DNA of 64,000 nucleotides from Orientallactaga sibirica (GCA_036365145.1 JAEOAD010000001.1:101591501-101655500), one strand, 5' to 3'; shown: positions 10,501 through 21,028, counted from the first letter of the stretch. A program made the numbers and translations. Notes: generated by a model not told the origin, from the sequence alone.

Positions 10501-12250
10501 CAGGCGATGCGATCAGTGGCTCTGCAGGCGATGCGATCAGTGGCTCTGCAGGCGATGCGATCAGTGGCTCTGCAGGCGATGCGATCAGTGGCTCTGCAGG
10601 CGATGCGATCAGTGGCTCTGCAGGCGATGCGATCAGTGGCTCTGCAGGCGATGCGATCAGTGGCTCTGCAGGCGATGCGATCAGTGGCTCTGCAGGCGAT
10701 GCGATCAGTGGCTCTGCAGGCGATGCGATCAGTGGCTCTGCAGGCGATGCGATCAGTGGCTCTGCAGGCGATGCGATCAGTGGCTCTGCAGGCGATGCGA
10801 TCAGTGGCTCTGCAGGCGATGCGATCAGTGGCTCTGCAGGCGATGCGATCAGTGGCTCTGCAGGCGATGCGATCAGTGGCTCTGCAGGCGATGCGATCAG
10901 TGGCTCTGCAGGCGATGCGATCAGTGGCTCTGCAGGCGATGCGATCAGTGGCTCTGCAGGCGATGCGATCAGTGGCTCTGCAGGCGATGCGATCAGTGGC
11001 TCTGCAGGCGATGCGATCAGTGGCTCTGCAGGCGATGCGATCAGTGGCTCTGCAGGCGATGCGATCAGTGGCTCTGCAGGCGATGCGATCAGTGGCTCTG
11101 CAGGCGATGCGATCAGTGGCTCTGCAGGCGATGCGATCAGTGGCTCTGCAGGCGATGCGATCAGTGGCTCTGCAGGCGATGCGATCAGTGGCTCTGCAGG
11201 CGATGCGATCAGTGGCTCTGCAGGCGATGCGATCAGTGGCTCTGCAGGCGATGCGATCAGTGGCTCTGCAGGCGATGCGATCAGTGGCTCTGCAGGCGAT
11301 GCGATCAGTGGCTCTGGAGGTGATGCGATCAGTGGCTCTGCAGGCGATGCGATCAGTGGCTCTGCAGGCGATGCGATCAGTGGCTCTGCAGGCGATGCGA
11401 TCAGTGGCTCTGCAGGCGATGCGATCAGTGGCTCTGCAGGCGATGCGATCAGTGGCTCTGCAGGCGATGCGATCAGTGGCTCTGCAGGCGATGCGATCAG
11501 TGGCTCTGCAGGCGATGCGATCAGTGGCTCTGCAGGCGATGCGATCAGTGGCTCTGCAGGCGATGCGATCAGTGGCTCTGCAGGCGATGCGATCAGTGGC
11601 TCTGCAGGCGATGCGATCAGTGGCTCTGCAGGCGATGCGATCAGTGGCTCTGCAGGCGATGCGATCAGTGGCTCTGCAGGCGATGCGATCAGTGGCTCTG
11701 CAGGCGATGCGATCAGTGGCTCTGCAGGCGATGCGATCAGTGGCTCTGCAGGCGATGCGATCAGTGGCTCTGCAGGCGATGCGATCAGTGGCTCTGCAGG
11801 CGATGCGATCAGTGGCTCTGCAGGCGATGCGATCAGTGGCTCTGCAGGCGATGCGATCAGTGGCTCTGCAGGCGATGCGATCAGTGGCTCTGCAGGCGAT
11901 GCGATCAGTGGCTCTGCAGGCGATGCGATCAGTGGCTCTGCAGGCGATGCGATCAGTGGCTCTGGAGGTGATGCGATCAGTGGCTCTGCAGGCGATGCGA
12001 TCAGTGGCTCTGCAGGCGATGCGATCAGTGGCTCTGCAGGCGATGCGATCAGTGGCTCTGCAGGCGATGCGATCAGTGGCTCTGCAGGCGATGCGATCAG
12101 TGGCTCTGCAGGCGATGCGATCAGTGGCTCTGCAGGCGATGCGATCAGTGGCTCTGCAGGCGATGCGATCAGTGGCTCTGCAGGCGATGCGATCAGTGGC
12201 TCTGCAGGCGATGCGATCAGTGGCTCTGCAGGCGATGCGATCAGTGGCTC
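7531..12250. repeat. 24-bp tandem satellite array, about 197 units
   Basis: The unit is ATGCGATCAGTG followed by GCTCTGCAGGCG (24 bp, 62.5% GC, two CpGs, one PstI site). Counting from the first unit at 7531 to the last at 12235 gives 196 full units plus a 16-bp partial. As far as I can see all are identical except variants ending GGAGGTG at unit 1 (7531), units 106-107 (10051 and 10075), unit 158 (11299) and unit 185 (11947). Since 24 is divisible by three and the unit has no stop in two opposing frames, both strands stay open: plus reads (MRSVALQA)n and minus reads (EPLIASPA)n. Nothing else suggests coding: no flanking domains, splice context or biased substitutions. The array lies within an ERVL-like LTR; its founder state appears preserved at 14505-14724. 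Confidence 0.97.
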
Positions 12251-12970
12251 AGGGGCTGCTGGAAGGGGAAAACAGAGAGTTACTATCATCAGGCACAAAG
12301 TTTCACTAAGCAGAATGAATACGTTCCAGAGACCTGTAGTACAACATTGTACTTAAAGTCAGAACTACTGTGCTGTGTAGTTGATCTTATATGAAAAGAA
12401 ATTTTTAATTAAAGTGAAGTTAAAATATGTTTAAAAGTCAAGAACAGAATGAATAGTAACACAGCAGAGGGACTCAGCCCTCTCTAAGAGTGTTTGATTA
12501 CAAGTAAAACTTTACTTAATATTGTTAAGAATGTTAATTTCTTAAGTCTTTATTATAAGCACCCTTTAATGTTTATTTGTTTGTTTGTTTTAATGTTTAC
12601 CTTTACCTCAGATCAGCTAAGCTATTTAGAGCAGAGCTGACATGAGCTTTGGGCTGTATACTGTTAGACCCTTCCGTTATGCCTCTCTTCCTGGAGTGTG
12701 ACGCTATCAACCAAGCAGCCCCTACATTGCCAACAAACTGGGCCATCCATTATGGCATCTTGGCAGCTCTGATCACTTCAAGGACACCTTGAGGATGTGA
12801 CACTCTGGCTACAATGAACATCACAGTCACGCCAGCTGTTGAAGTCACAATTTGTGCTCCAGGAGGCCTTGCACCAGTCACAGTTGCTCCAGCTTATACC
12901 ATACAGAGAAGCTTCACACTAGTCATGAGATCCTTTGTGAATACAGATTTGTGGGTATATATTTTTTCAA
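12251..12970. other. No recognised feature
   Basis: The sequence after the array (from AGGGGCTGCTGGAAGGGG) is not the missing 3' half of the LTR. It is AT-rich and I find no repeat family or gene in it. Confidence 0.5.
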
Positions 12971-13165
12971 ATTTTTCATTTTTATTTATTTATTTGATAG
13001 AAAGAGGAGAGAGAGAGAGAGAGAATGGGCCTCCAGCCTCTGCAAATGAACTCCAGATGCATGTGACACCTTGTGCAGCTGGCTTACATGGGTCCTGGGA
13101 AATTGAACTTAGGTCCTTTGGCTTTGCAGGCAAGTGCCTTAACTGCTAAACCATCCTTCCAGACC
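12971..13165 (-). repeat. tRNA-derived SINE
   Basis: Reversed AAATAAATAA tail and GA-rich tract at the left, body 'AATGAACTCCAGATGCATG', and reversed head 'ACCATCCTTCCAGACC' at the right. Confidence 0.85.
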
Positions 13166-13534
13166 ATGTGGGCATATTTTTTAAAAATTAAAAAAACTGA
13201 ATCCAGTGACAGATTTTAAAAATTAAGTAAGTTATGACCAAGTGGAAGTTTTCCCAGGAATATGAGATTAGTGTAATATTCAAAAAGTCATTAAATATAA
13301 TTTATTGTATTTATTAATAATATATTAATTTTATCTATTATTCATATTAGCAGCATAAAGGAGAAAAGTCCCATAATCATTCACCCAGATGTATAAAAAG
13401 TGTTTGAGTAATTCAACTTTCATTCAAAATAACAGCTCTCAACAAACTAGGACTGGAAGACAACTACCTCAACTTCATTAAAAGGCATCTATAAAAATCC
13501 TACTACAAACATCATACTAAAGGTGAAAGGATAA
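13166..13534. other. No recognised feature
   Basis: AT-rich intergenic sequence; short stretches near 13440 faintly resemble L1 ORF2 (ACTAGGACTGGAAG) but too little for a call. Confidence 0.4.
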
Positions 13535-13688
13535 GGGCTGGAGAGATGGCTCAGCAGTCAAAGGTGCTTGCTTACAAAACCTGATGGCCCAGGTTCGATT
13601 CCCTGGTACCCAAGTAAAGCCAGATGCACAAAGTGGTGCATGCATCTGGAGTTTGTTTGCAGTAGCAGGAGGCTCTGGTGCACCCATA

Positions 13689-13742
<54 letters not shown>

Positions 13743-13755
13743 AGTAAATAAAAAT
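13535..13755 (+). repeat. tRNA-derived SINE
   Basis: GGGCTGGAGAGATGGCTCAG head with intact B box GGTTCGATTCC, followed by a (TC)n-(AC)n tract and a short AAATAAAAAT tail. Confidence 0.9.
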
Positions 13756-13767
13756 ATGAAAATTTTG

Positions 13768-13920
13768 CTGGGCATGGTGATGCATGGTTTTAGTCCCAGC
13801 ACTCAGGAGGGTAGAGATAAAAAGAACGTTATGCATTCAAAGCCAGCCTGGGACTACAGAATGAGACCCAGGTCAGCCTGGACTACAGTGAGACACTGCC
13901 TCACAACCAAAACAAAAATA
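13768..13920 (+). repeat. B1-type SINE, diverged
   Basis: GCTGGGCATGGTGATGCATG start, 'AGTCCCAGCACTCAGGAGG', and a right end ending in an A-rich stretch. It is more diverged than the copies at 29055 or 35703. Confidence 0.8.
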
Positions 13921-14059
13921 CAAACTCTTCCCAGAGATGAGTGCTGCGCCCCTGAGACTGGAGACGGTCATCCTGCTCTTCCACATTGCACTAGAAGCCA
14001 CAGCTAAGGATATAGGCCAAGAACGAGACACGTAAACACACGGAAAGAAGACGTAGAGC

Positions 14060-14227
14060 TGTTTACTCACAGAGGACATGAGGGTGTGTGTAGAAATCCT
14101 AAAAATTCCCCAATACGCACCTGTAACTGACAAGCATGTCAGGTTGTCCTCTGACCTCCACTCTGGTGCCATGGCATGTGCACACCTGCACTCACACACA
14201 TGAACATGTACACACACACACACACAT
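14060..14227 (+). repeat. Tail of a B2/B4-like SINE
   Basis: 'GTTGTCCTCTGACCTCCACT' followed by 'GGCATGTGCACACCTGCAC' and (CA)n is the usual 3' section of such rodent SINEs. The head is not present. Confidence 0.5.
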
Positions 14228-14824
14228 AACAATAGTGATGTATTTGAGTGTTGAATGACAAGGACTGGACTGGTGGTGATTAATCTTGATTGTCAACTTG
14301 ATAACATTTAGAATCACCATGGAAACACACTTGTGGGTGTGTCTATGAGGGTGTCCCAGAAAGGTTTAACTGAAGAAGGAAAGCTTACCATGAATGAAGG
14401 TGAACACCGTCATCTCATGAGCTGCAGTCCCAGACTGAATAAAAAGGAGAAGACAAGCTAAACACCAGCGCTCATCTCTCTGTTTCCTGGCTGGGGAGGT
14501 GATGATGCGACCAGTGGCTCTGGAGGTGATGCGATCAGTGGCTCTGCAGGCGATGCGATCAGTGGCTCTGCAGGCGATGCGATCAGTGGCTCTGGAGGTG
14601 ATGCAACCAGTAGCTGTGGAGGCGATGATGTGACCAGTGACTATGGAGACAATGCGACCAGTGGCTGTGGAGGTTGGGTGTGGAGTGGCTGTGGAGGCGA
14701 TGCAATCAGCTGTCTCATGCTCCCTCTGCCATGCTTCCCATCATGATGGACATCACTCTTAAACTAGGAGCCAAATAAGCCTTCCTTCCCTGAGTTGCTT
14801 TTGTCATAATGGTGACAAAATAAC
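14228..14824 (+). mobile_element. ERVL-like LTR copy carrying the short array
   Basis: Positions 14228-14270 duplicate the flank at 7254-7296. The LTR starts at 14271 and, unlike the first copy, continues past the repeats into its ordinary 3' half ('CTGTCTCATGCTCCCTCTGC', 'AGGAGCCAAATAAGCC', 'GAGTTGCTTTTGTCAT'). It therefore shows where in the LTR the 24-bp repeats arose. Confidence 0.85.
14505..14724 (+). repeat. Short degenerate 24-bp repeat array
   Basis: Units at 14505, 14529, 14553 and 14577 match the large array (the first and fourth with GGAGGTG endings). Later units decay: ATGCAACCAGTAGCTGTGG, a 27-bp unit with ATGATGTGACC, and finally ATGCAATCAGCTGTCTCATG, which merges with ordinary LTR sequence. 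Confidence 0.9.
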
Positions 14825-15044
14825 AAGTTCACCATATTATTCATTCATTTAAAATTGCTGAATTGTGAAAATTAGTATAGAGTCACAAAAAAAAGCAGTG
14901 GTGGCTAGAGCCGAGAGTGTGGTATGGAGCGCAGAAGAGCATGTAAGCCTTCTGGAGTGTGCTAAAAGTGTCCTGCATCATGCTTATGCTGATGCTACAT
15001 GGATGCATACACTTTTCAAACGATAAGCTCCTGCAAATTTGTGT

Positions 15045-15165
15045 TTGTTTCATTTTCTAAGACAAGACGTCAGCATGTTGCCTCAACTAGTCTCAAACCT
15101 ATGGTGATCTTCCTGCCTCAGCCACCTGGGTGCTGGGGTTACAGCTGTACACCTTCATGCCCAGC
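15045..15165 (-). repeat. B1-like SINE, old, minus strand
   Basis: Reverse-oriented B1 signature: 'GATCTTCCTGCCTCAGCCAC', 'GTGCTGGGGTTACAGCTG' and 'CATGCCCAGC'. Substantially diverged. Confidence 0.7.
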
Positions 15166-15409
15166 CTTCCCTCCAAATTATCTGTCCTCAAAAAATACAG
15201 TGTGCTGATAAGCCTGCATTCTGAGCCTGTGGTCTGCTATTAGGAAGAAGTAAGTGATTTTGATAAGCCATCCCTGAGGCAGGGTCGCACAAATGTATCT
15301 TAGGTCCTTGCAGTGATGAAAGGTGGGAAGACTTAATGTCCCGCCTCCCTGTTCCATGTGATGAAGGTTGGGTTCTCACTTACAGGAGTAAGTGATTTTT
15401 CTTGCCAAC

Positions 15410-15801
15410 TGTTGCAGTCAGCTCCCCATTGCTGGGACAAACATCCAACCTGACACAGCGTATGAGAGGAATAGGTTTATTTCAGGCTTACAAAATCCAG
15501 GGGAAACACCATCAATGGCAGAAGAAGCTGCTTACTTCCATAGATCCAAGCAGAGAGACGCCACCAACAGCCAGCACCACCAGCAAGCATGAACTGCCAG
15601 AGCTCCAACAGCTCTCTCTACAGCTTTGGGCTGGAATGAAGATCCATCACCAAACACATCTTAGGGCTGGACCTCAGGATCTATCCCCAATGAAACCTCC
15701 TCCAGCTGAGTGACTGGAAACTCAAGTTACAAGCTTAATTTTAATAAAACATCTGAGTCTATGGGGCCATACAATTATGCTATCACATTCAAAATAGCAG
15801 A
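15410..15801 (-). mobile_element. Solo LTR, MaLR-like
   Basis: Reverse-oriented LTR of the family also found at 19461-19804 (shared 'TCTATGGGGCCATACA', 'TTAATTTTAATAAAAC', 'GATCCAAGCAGAGAGA'). A 5-bp CCAAC lies on each side (15405-15409 and 15802-15806), consistent with a target-site duplication. Confidence 0.75.
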
Positions 15802-16278
15802 CCAACATAAATGGTGTTATGCTAACTGCTCCCTGGCCTCTTGAAGTGAGACAGACCTTCCTGAGTTTTTCACAGCTGTCCAGGGAAAGCTGGCGAATTG
15901 CACACTGCAGCACCAGGGGTGTTGTCTGTTATTGTTGCCACATAAGCCTAGCACTTGTCAACATTCATTACTCTTCTCAGGCATGCTTCTAAATGGCAGG
16001 TTACTGTTCACAGGGGCCAGCATAGGTCTAGCAATTACAATCCAATCCCTAAGATCAGGAAGGAAATCCTGAATAAGTATTCTCTCCGCAGTTTTGTCAC
16101 TAACTTGTTATCAAGAGGCAAATCACTTAGCTGACACCTTCTAAGAGGGTTATAACATGTTTCTGGAGAAGAGACTCCTCTAGAAAGAAATTTTTCCTGA
16201 ATATTTTATACCTAAATTTATCAGGGATGTTGAGAACTGGTATAGTGGAAAAGGAATAAGTCAAACAAGGAAAGATTC
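15802..16278. other. No recognised feature
   Basis: Unique-looking intergenic sequence between two LTRs. Confidence 0.5.
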
Positions 16279-16921
16279 TATGAAGGTTCATCTCCACTTG
16301 ATCGGATCTAAAATCACCTAAGAGACAAATCTCTGGGTGAGTCTCTGAGGGAGTTTCCCACCATACCTTTGAGTTGCACGATTCCATTGGCTAAGGTCCT
16401 GGACTGAATCAAAATGGAAAAGGAGGCTGGAGAGATGACTTAGTGGTTAAGGCACTTTCCTGCAAAGCCTAAGGACTCATGTTTGACTCTCCAGATCCCA
16501 CATAAGCCAGACACACAAAGGTGAGGCAAGCGCAAGGTCTTCCATGCACACTAGGTGGCACAAGCACCTGGAGTGTGATTGCAGTGGCTGAGGCCCTGGT
16601 GCGCCAATTCTCTCTCTCTCTCTCTCTATCACTCACACTCTCTAAAATAATAACAATAGTAATAATAATAATAATTAAAAGGCCAGTTTGTTGGGCTTGC
16701 CTCAAAAAAAATTTTTTTAATTTAAAAAAGAGGGAGAAAGGGAGCTGAACACCAGCATTCATTGGTCCCCCTATCCTGACTATGGATGCGGTGTGACCAA
16801 CCTCTTCATGCTCCTGCCAGCCTGCCTGCCTGCACATATGAGTCTGTGCCGTCAAACTTTAAGCTGAAATGAACTTAAGTTACCTCTTCCTTGTGTCACA
16901 GCAACAAAAGCAACCGATAAA
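16279..16921 (+). mobile_element. ERVL-like LTR split by a SINE
   Basis: The left part (to about 16423) has 'CTAAAATCACCTAAGAGACA' and 'GGTCCTGGACTGAATC'; the right part resumes near 16736 with 'GGGAGCTGAACACCAGCATT' and ends 'GCAACAAAAGCAACCGATAA'. It is the same family as 1587 and 14271. Confidence 0.75.
16424..16735 (+). repeat. tRNA-derived SINE, long-body variant, inserted in LTR
   Basis: GGCTGGAGAGATGACTTAG head and an expanded body ('GTGAGGCAAGCGCAAGGTC' before 'GTGGCACAAGCACCTGGAG'), then a (TC)n tract and an ATAATAATAATAATT tail. It interrupts the host LTR. Confidence 0.85.
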
Positions 16922-17213
16922 GAAACTTCCCTGATACGAGGATTTACTAAATTAATTCCACTGAAGTTTGCCGTGGTCATAACTTTCTTTCCGAACCACG
17001 ACATTCCCACTGTGGAACAAAGAAAGGGAACATAGTTCTGTTGGAGAAATGAGGAAAGGGAGCTGGAGGAGCCAGCACTTTAAAGTACCCAAGGGTCATC
17101 CAGCTCCGAGATTCCCAAACTTGAAGGAATGAGATGGTCCTGACAGTGAGGACCTAAAATCAAAGGCAGGTCTGGAAGAAGTGCTGAAATAACTCTTATA
17201 AGATTGTGTACAC

Positions 17214-17363
17214 TGGGCTGCAGAGATGGCTTAGCAGTTAAGGTGCTTGTCTGCAAGGCCTAAGGACCCAGGTTCAACTCCCTGAACCCACATAAGCCAG
17301 TCTGAAGTTCATTTGTAGTGGCTAGAGGCCCTGGCACACCCATTCTCTCCTTTCCTTTCTCTT

Positions 17364-17397
<34 letters not shown>

Positions 17398-17420
17398 CTC
17401 TCTAATAAATAATTTTTCTT
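17214..17420 (+). repeat. tRNA-derived SINE
   Basis: GGGCTGCAGAGATGGCTTAG head, AGGTTCAACTCCC B box, (TC)n tract and AATAAATAATTT tail. The body lacks the usual segment between 'AAGCCAG' and 'GAAGTTCATTTG'. Confidence 0.85.
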
Positions 17421-17436
17421 TTTTTCAATTTTTTAA

Positions 17437-17646
17437 AAGTATTTTTAAACATTTATTTATTTATTAGGGACAGACAAGCATAGAGAGAAAGAGGTGAGAG
17501 AGAGAGAATGGACACACCAGGGCCTCCAGCCACTGCAGATGCACCTTGTGCATCTGGCTTATGTGGGTACTGGGGAATTGAGCCTTGAATTGGGGTCCTC
17601 ATGCTTCACAGGCAAGTGCTTAACCACTAAGCCATCTCTCCAGCCC
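17437..17646 (-). repeat. tRNA-derived SINE, tail-to-tail with the previous one
   Basis: Reverse-oriented full copy, from the reversed AAATAAATAAATG tail to 'AAGCCATCTCTCCAGCCC'. It faces the plus-strand copy at 17214-17420 across about 16 bp. Confidence 0.88.
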
Positions 17647-17691
17647 ATAAATAAATTTTCAAAAGATTGGGCACAATAAACATTATTATAA

Positions 17692-17848
17692 GCTGGATGT
17701 GGTGGCACACACTTTTAATCTCAGTGCTCAGAAGGCTGAGGTAGAAAAGGCACTGTAAATTCAAGTCCAGCTTGGACTACAGAATAAGTTTCAGGTTAGC
17801 CTGAGCTAGAAAGAGACCCTACTTCAAAAAAAAAAAAAAAAAAAAATA
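17692..17848 (+). repeat. B1-type SINE, diverged
   Basis: GCTGGATGTGGTGGCACACA start, right part ending 'AGAGACCCTACTTC', and a 23-bp A tail. Confidence 0.8.
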
Positions 17849-19460
17849 CTACATGTTAAAACAAGCACAAGTGTACTGTTAACTAAAATCAGCAGTTTGC
17901 CTGAACTTTGAAAAACAGCACTGTCAACAAACAGAATTGGCAACAGTGGTGACTTTCAGCTGTGCTCCTGTCATTAAACTAGGCTTGTTTCAGCTGTCAC
18001 ACAGTATGGCAAACACTCAGACAACAAGTCGTGCAGAAGAGGGTTTATTCATGAAGAGATGGGATACCCAAGTCTCAAAACTTCTTCCTTAAGATTGCCT
18101 TTGGGGCTATGTCTGACGTGCAAGGTGACTTATGACACGAGGAAAGGTGATTGAAGTCACCAGTGTTCAGTTCATGTGTAATCACTCTTGGTGTCCCCTT
18201 ACATGGTGATGTTCAGAAAATGGCAGTGTTAGAGGACCAGAGAAAGTGGAGTTCGGGGCCTCCTGAAATCAAAGGATAGGGACACCTGTGCAGGCCCAAG
18301 TGAAGTGTCGGTAGTTTCAACACAATTAGTCTTCAAGTTCCTGAAAAGTAACCCGGACAACTATTATCAGGACTCACACACAGCTACAGCAAAGCTAACC
18401 GGAGATGCATAATCAGCTGTGTGCCTTCCAGAATCAGGGCTGTTTGCAAGCAAGCATCTGGAACTGCTAAGCCATCTCCTAGAATTGGTGACCTTTTTTT
18501 TAAGTCAACTCAAAGCAATTAACTCAGAACAGTGAAGCCAGAGGTTTTATGTTCGTTTGCATTATGCAAGTCAACCCCACAGGCCTTCTCCCCCGCTTGC
18601 CAGCAGGTGTACAGTGGAAGTGTGGACGGCCTCCCTTGATGATAGGGGAACTCAGGGAAGGAATGTGACTTGCCCAGGCCACACATGCCTATGGACAGAG
18701 AGAGGAGTGAGTCTTGTCTTCCCCTCCTCCAGGACCCTTTGTGTGACTTGGTTAGCAGGGTAAAGGCTGCCCAGGAATTCCTGTGCAAAACCTGGGGTGG
18801 TGAGCTAGACTACGCGACTTGCTCCAAGCTGGCCCATTGAGTAGAACAGATCCTCTGGCTTTTCTTTCCGGAGGAAGCAGATGCTGGGCTGTCAGGGTCA
18901 TCCTCCTCTAAGGGTCAAGTCTTATCCCTCTCCATGGCTGTCTTACCTTCCCGCAATACTCCCAACTTCCCAGAGCCAACTTCCCTTCTCTCTGCATGAA
19001 TGGCTTTTAAGAGAGACCATTCTTTCATTCCCTCATCCGTTCTCATGTGTTCTCTGCATGTTGGTGGAAATTCTGAGCTAAAGAAGCCAGGCATTGGCTG
19101 TCCCTCAGGGAGTGTAGGATCCAGTCTAGCAGGGAGAACATCCTCTTTCTTCCAGGCCTTCAGCAAGCAGGAGTTTCAATGACAAAGAGGACCATTGCTC
19201 CTGCCCACACCCAGTGCCTTGCCAAGCTCTGCCCTGTCTCCTGGCCAGAGAAAGTTACTGTCTCATTTGACCTTGCCTCCCATAACAGTGATGGATCCAA
19301 AGTTCTAAAAATGAGTCAATCCCTGACTATTGATGGTGAATCCTTGGGAAAACATCAGGAGACAAGCCCTAGTATTAAGTCGGGGACTTGGGCGTCTTTA
19401 TGCATCTTGAGGACTTTTGGTGTTTGTTTCTTGGCAGCTTGTTCTAGACTTCGCCTCCTA
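17849..19460. other. No gene recognised; possible MIR/L2 remnant near 18630-18730
   Basis: Long stretch without young repeats. 'GAATGTGACTTGCCCAGGCC' near 18660 resembles the MIR/L2 core motif (ACTTGCCCAAGGTCAC). Short open frames here have no recognisable homology. Confidence 0.45.
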
Positions 19461-19804
19461 TCGTAGTCAGTTCCTCATTGCCGGGATGAACATCTAACCA
19501 GACACAATTTATGGGAGGAAGGCTTGCAGATCCAGGGGAAGTTCCATCCATGGCAAAAGAAGCTGGCTCCTTTTCACAGATCCAAGCAGAGAGAAACCAC
19601 CAACCAGCCAGAAGCACAAATGCAAACAGCTAGAGCTCAAAGTGCTCTCGCACACATTTGGGCTGGAATCCAGATCCACCCCCATTGGCACATCCCCTCT
19701 AGCAGGGATCTGACTTCTAGGGCTGAAGTCGCAAGCTCAATTTTAATAAAACCTCTGAGTCTATGGGGCCATACATTTACATTATTATATTCAAACTACC
19801 CACA
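19461..19804 (-). mobile_element. Solo LTR, MaLR-like
   Basis: Reverse-oriented sister of the LTR at 15410-15801, sharing 'GATCCAGGGGAAG', 'GATCCAAGCAGAGAGA', 'GGGCTGGAATCCAGATCC' and 'CTATGGGGCCATACATTTAC'. Confidence 0.75.
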
Positions 19805-20755
19805 CCTCCCATGATCCAACTGTCCATGGTGGTTAAGGCCATCCATGCTCCAGTAACCATGGTGACCAGCAGTAACAGAGGGTGAACGGAATATCCTTAC
19901 TAGACAGCTCCCTCTCCCTGGCTTCCCCCATCAGTCAAACCCTTTTCCCTGGTCTTTCCGAATCCTCGTGTTTCCCTTCGTCTTGGTAAAAGTGAAACAC
20001 CACACTACAAAGTCCCTGAGTCCTCTACAGGAGTGAGGCCACTGGGTTTCAGAGGCTGGACTGTAGTATAATCAGGCAGAATCAACATTTGTAAATAAAG
20101 TTTTGAAAAGTGGATTTTGTCTCACAGCATCACTCTATCTAGCCATCCATTACTACTTCTCTCATGCTACACTTTACAACAACGGCAGGCAGCTGTCTCT
20201 CTTGGACTTACACTAAGGTGGATATTTTTCCCATAAGCAGTTGAGTTAGGAGACTCAGATTCTCAAAGAATGGAATGGAAAGACACAAGCTGCATTTATG
20301 TGAAGGTTTTGAGATTCCTTACCCACATTCTAAATTATGAATATATCTGATGTATGCACAGTTCATTACCAGGCACTTTAACATTTATCATTTCACCCTC
20401 TAATTGTAATGATTCTGGAACTGTGTGTCTTCTTACACTCAGGAAGAAATCCATTTAGGTTTTTACCATCAAAGTGCCATCACTGCACTGGATGTAGAAA
20501 GTTGACCCACTTGTTTTTAAGGAACTTACAGTCCAATAGGGCAGGCAGCAATTAGCAAATAACTAGGCTACTGAGGCAGTAGAGAAGAGCAGAAGTGAAA
20601 TCTGGGGCTCTTGTGCATAGCACTGTAAAATTAGTATATGAAAACACATGTTGGTGAAGAGAAAGACTAGAAACCTCCCACCTACCCACAGCTTAATCCA
20701 ACTAAAACCAAAACCAGCTAGTGCCCCTGGCACAGACATAGAAAGTGCACCATGG
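19805..20755. other. No recognised feature
   Basis: Intergenic; 'ACCAGGCACTTTAACATTTA' near 20370 is MIR-like but isolated. Confidence 0.45.
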
Positions 20756-21028
20756 GGGCTGGAGAGATGGCTTAGTGGTTAAGGGCTTGCCTGTGGAGCC
20801 TAAGGACCCTGGTTCAGGGCTCAATTACCCAGGATCCAAGTAAGCCAGATGCACAAGGTGGCACATGCATCTGGAGTTGGTTTGCAGTGGCTGGAGGCCC
20901 TGGTACACCCATTCTCATTCCCTCTCTCTCTCTCTCTCTCTCTCTCCCTCCCTCCCTCCCTCCCTCCCTCCTTCTCTCTCTGTTTGTCTGTTGCTCTCAA
21001 ACAAAAAATAAAAATAAACCAAAAAAAA
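20756..21028 (+). repeat. tRNA-derived SINE
   Basis: GGGCTGGAGAGATGGCTTAG head, standard body with CATGCATCTGGAGTTGG, then a (TC)n-(TCCC)n tract and an AAAATAAAAATAAACC tail. It carries a small extra segment after GGTTCA ('GGGCTCAATTACCCAGG'). Confidence 0.88.

Noticed and set aside
7531..12250. CRISPR array
   Set aside because: There are no unique spacers between repeats, and the DNA is mammalian; it is a head-to-tail tandem repeat.
7442..12309. Two giant open reading frames (1594 and 1618 codons) as protein-coding genes
   Set aside because: Both arise automatically from a stop-free 24-bp unit repeated in phase. They overlap on opposite strands, begin and end just outside the array and have no other domain.
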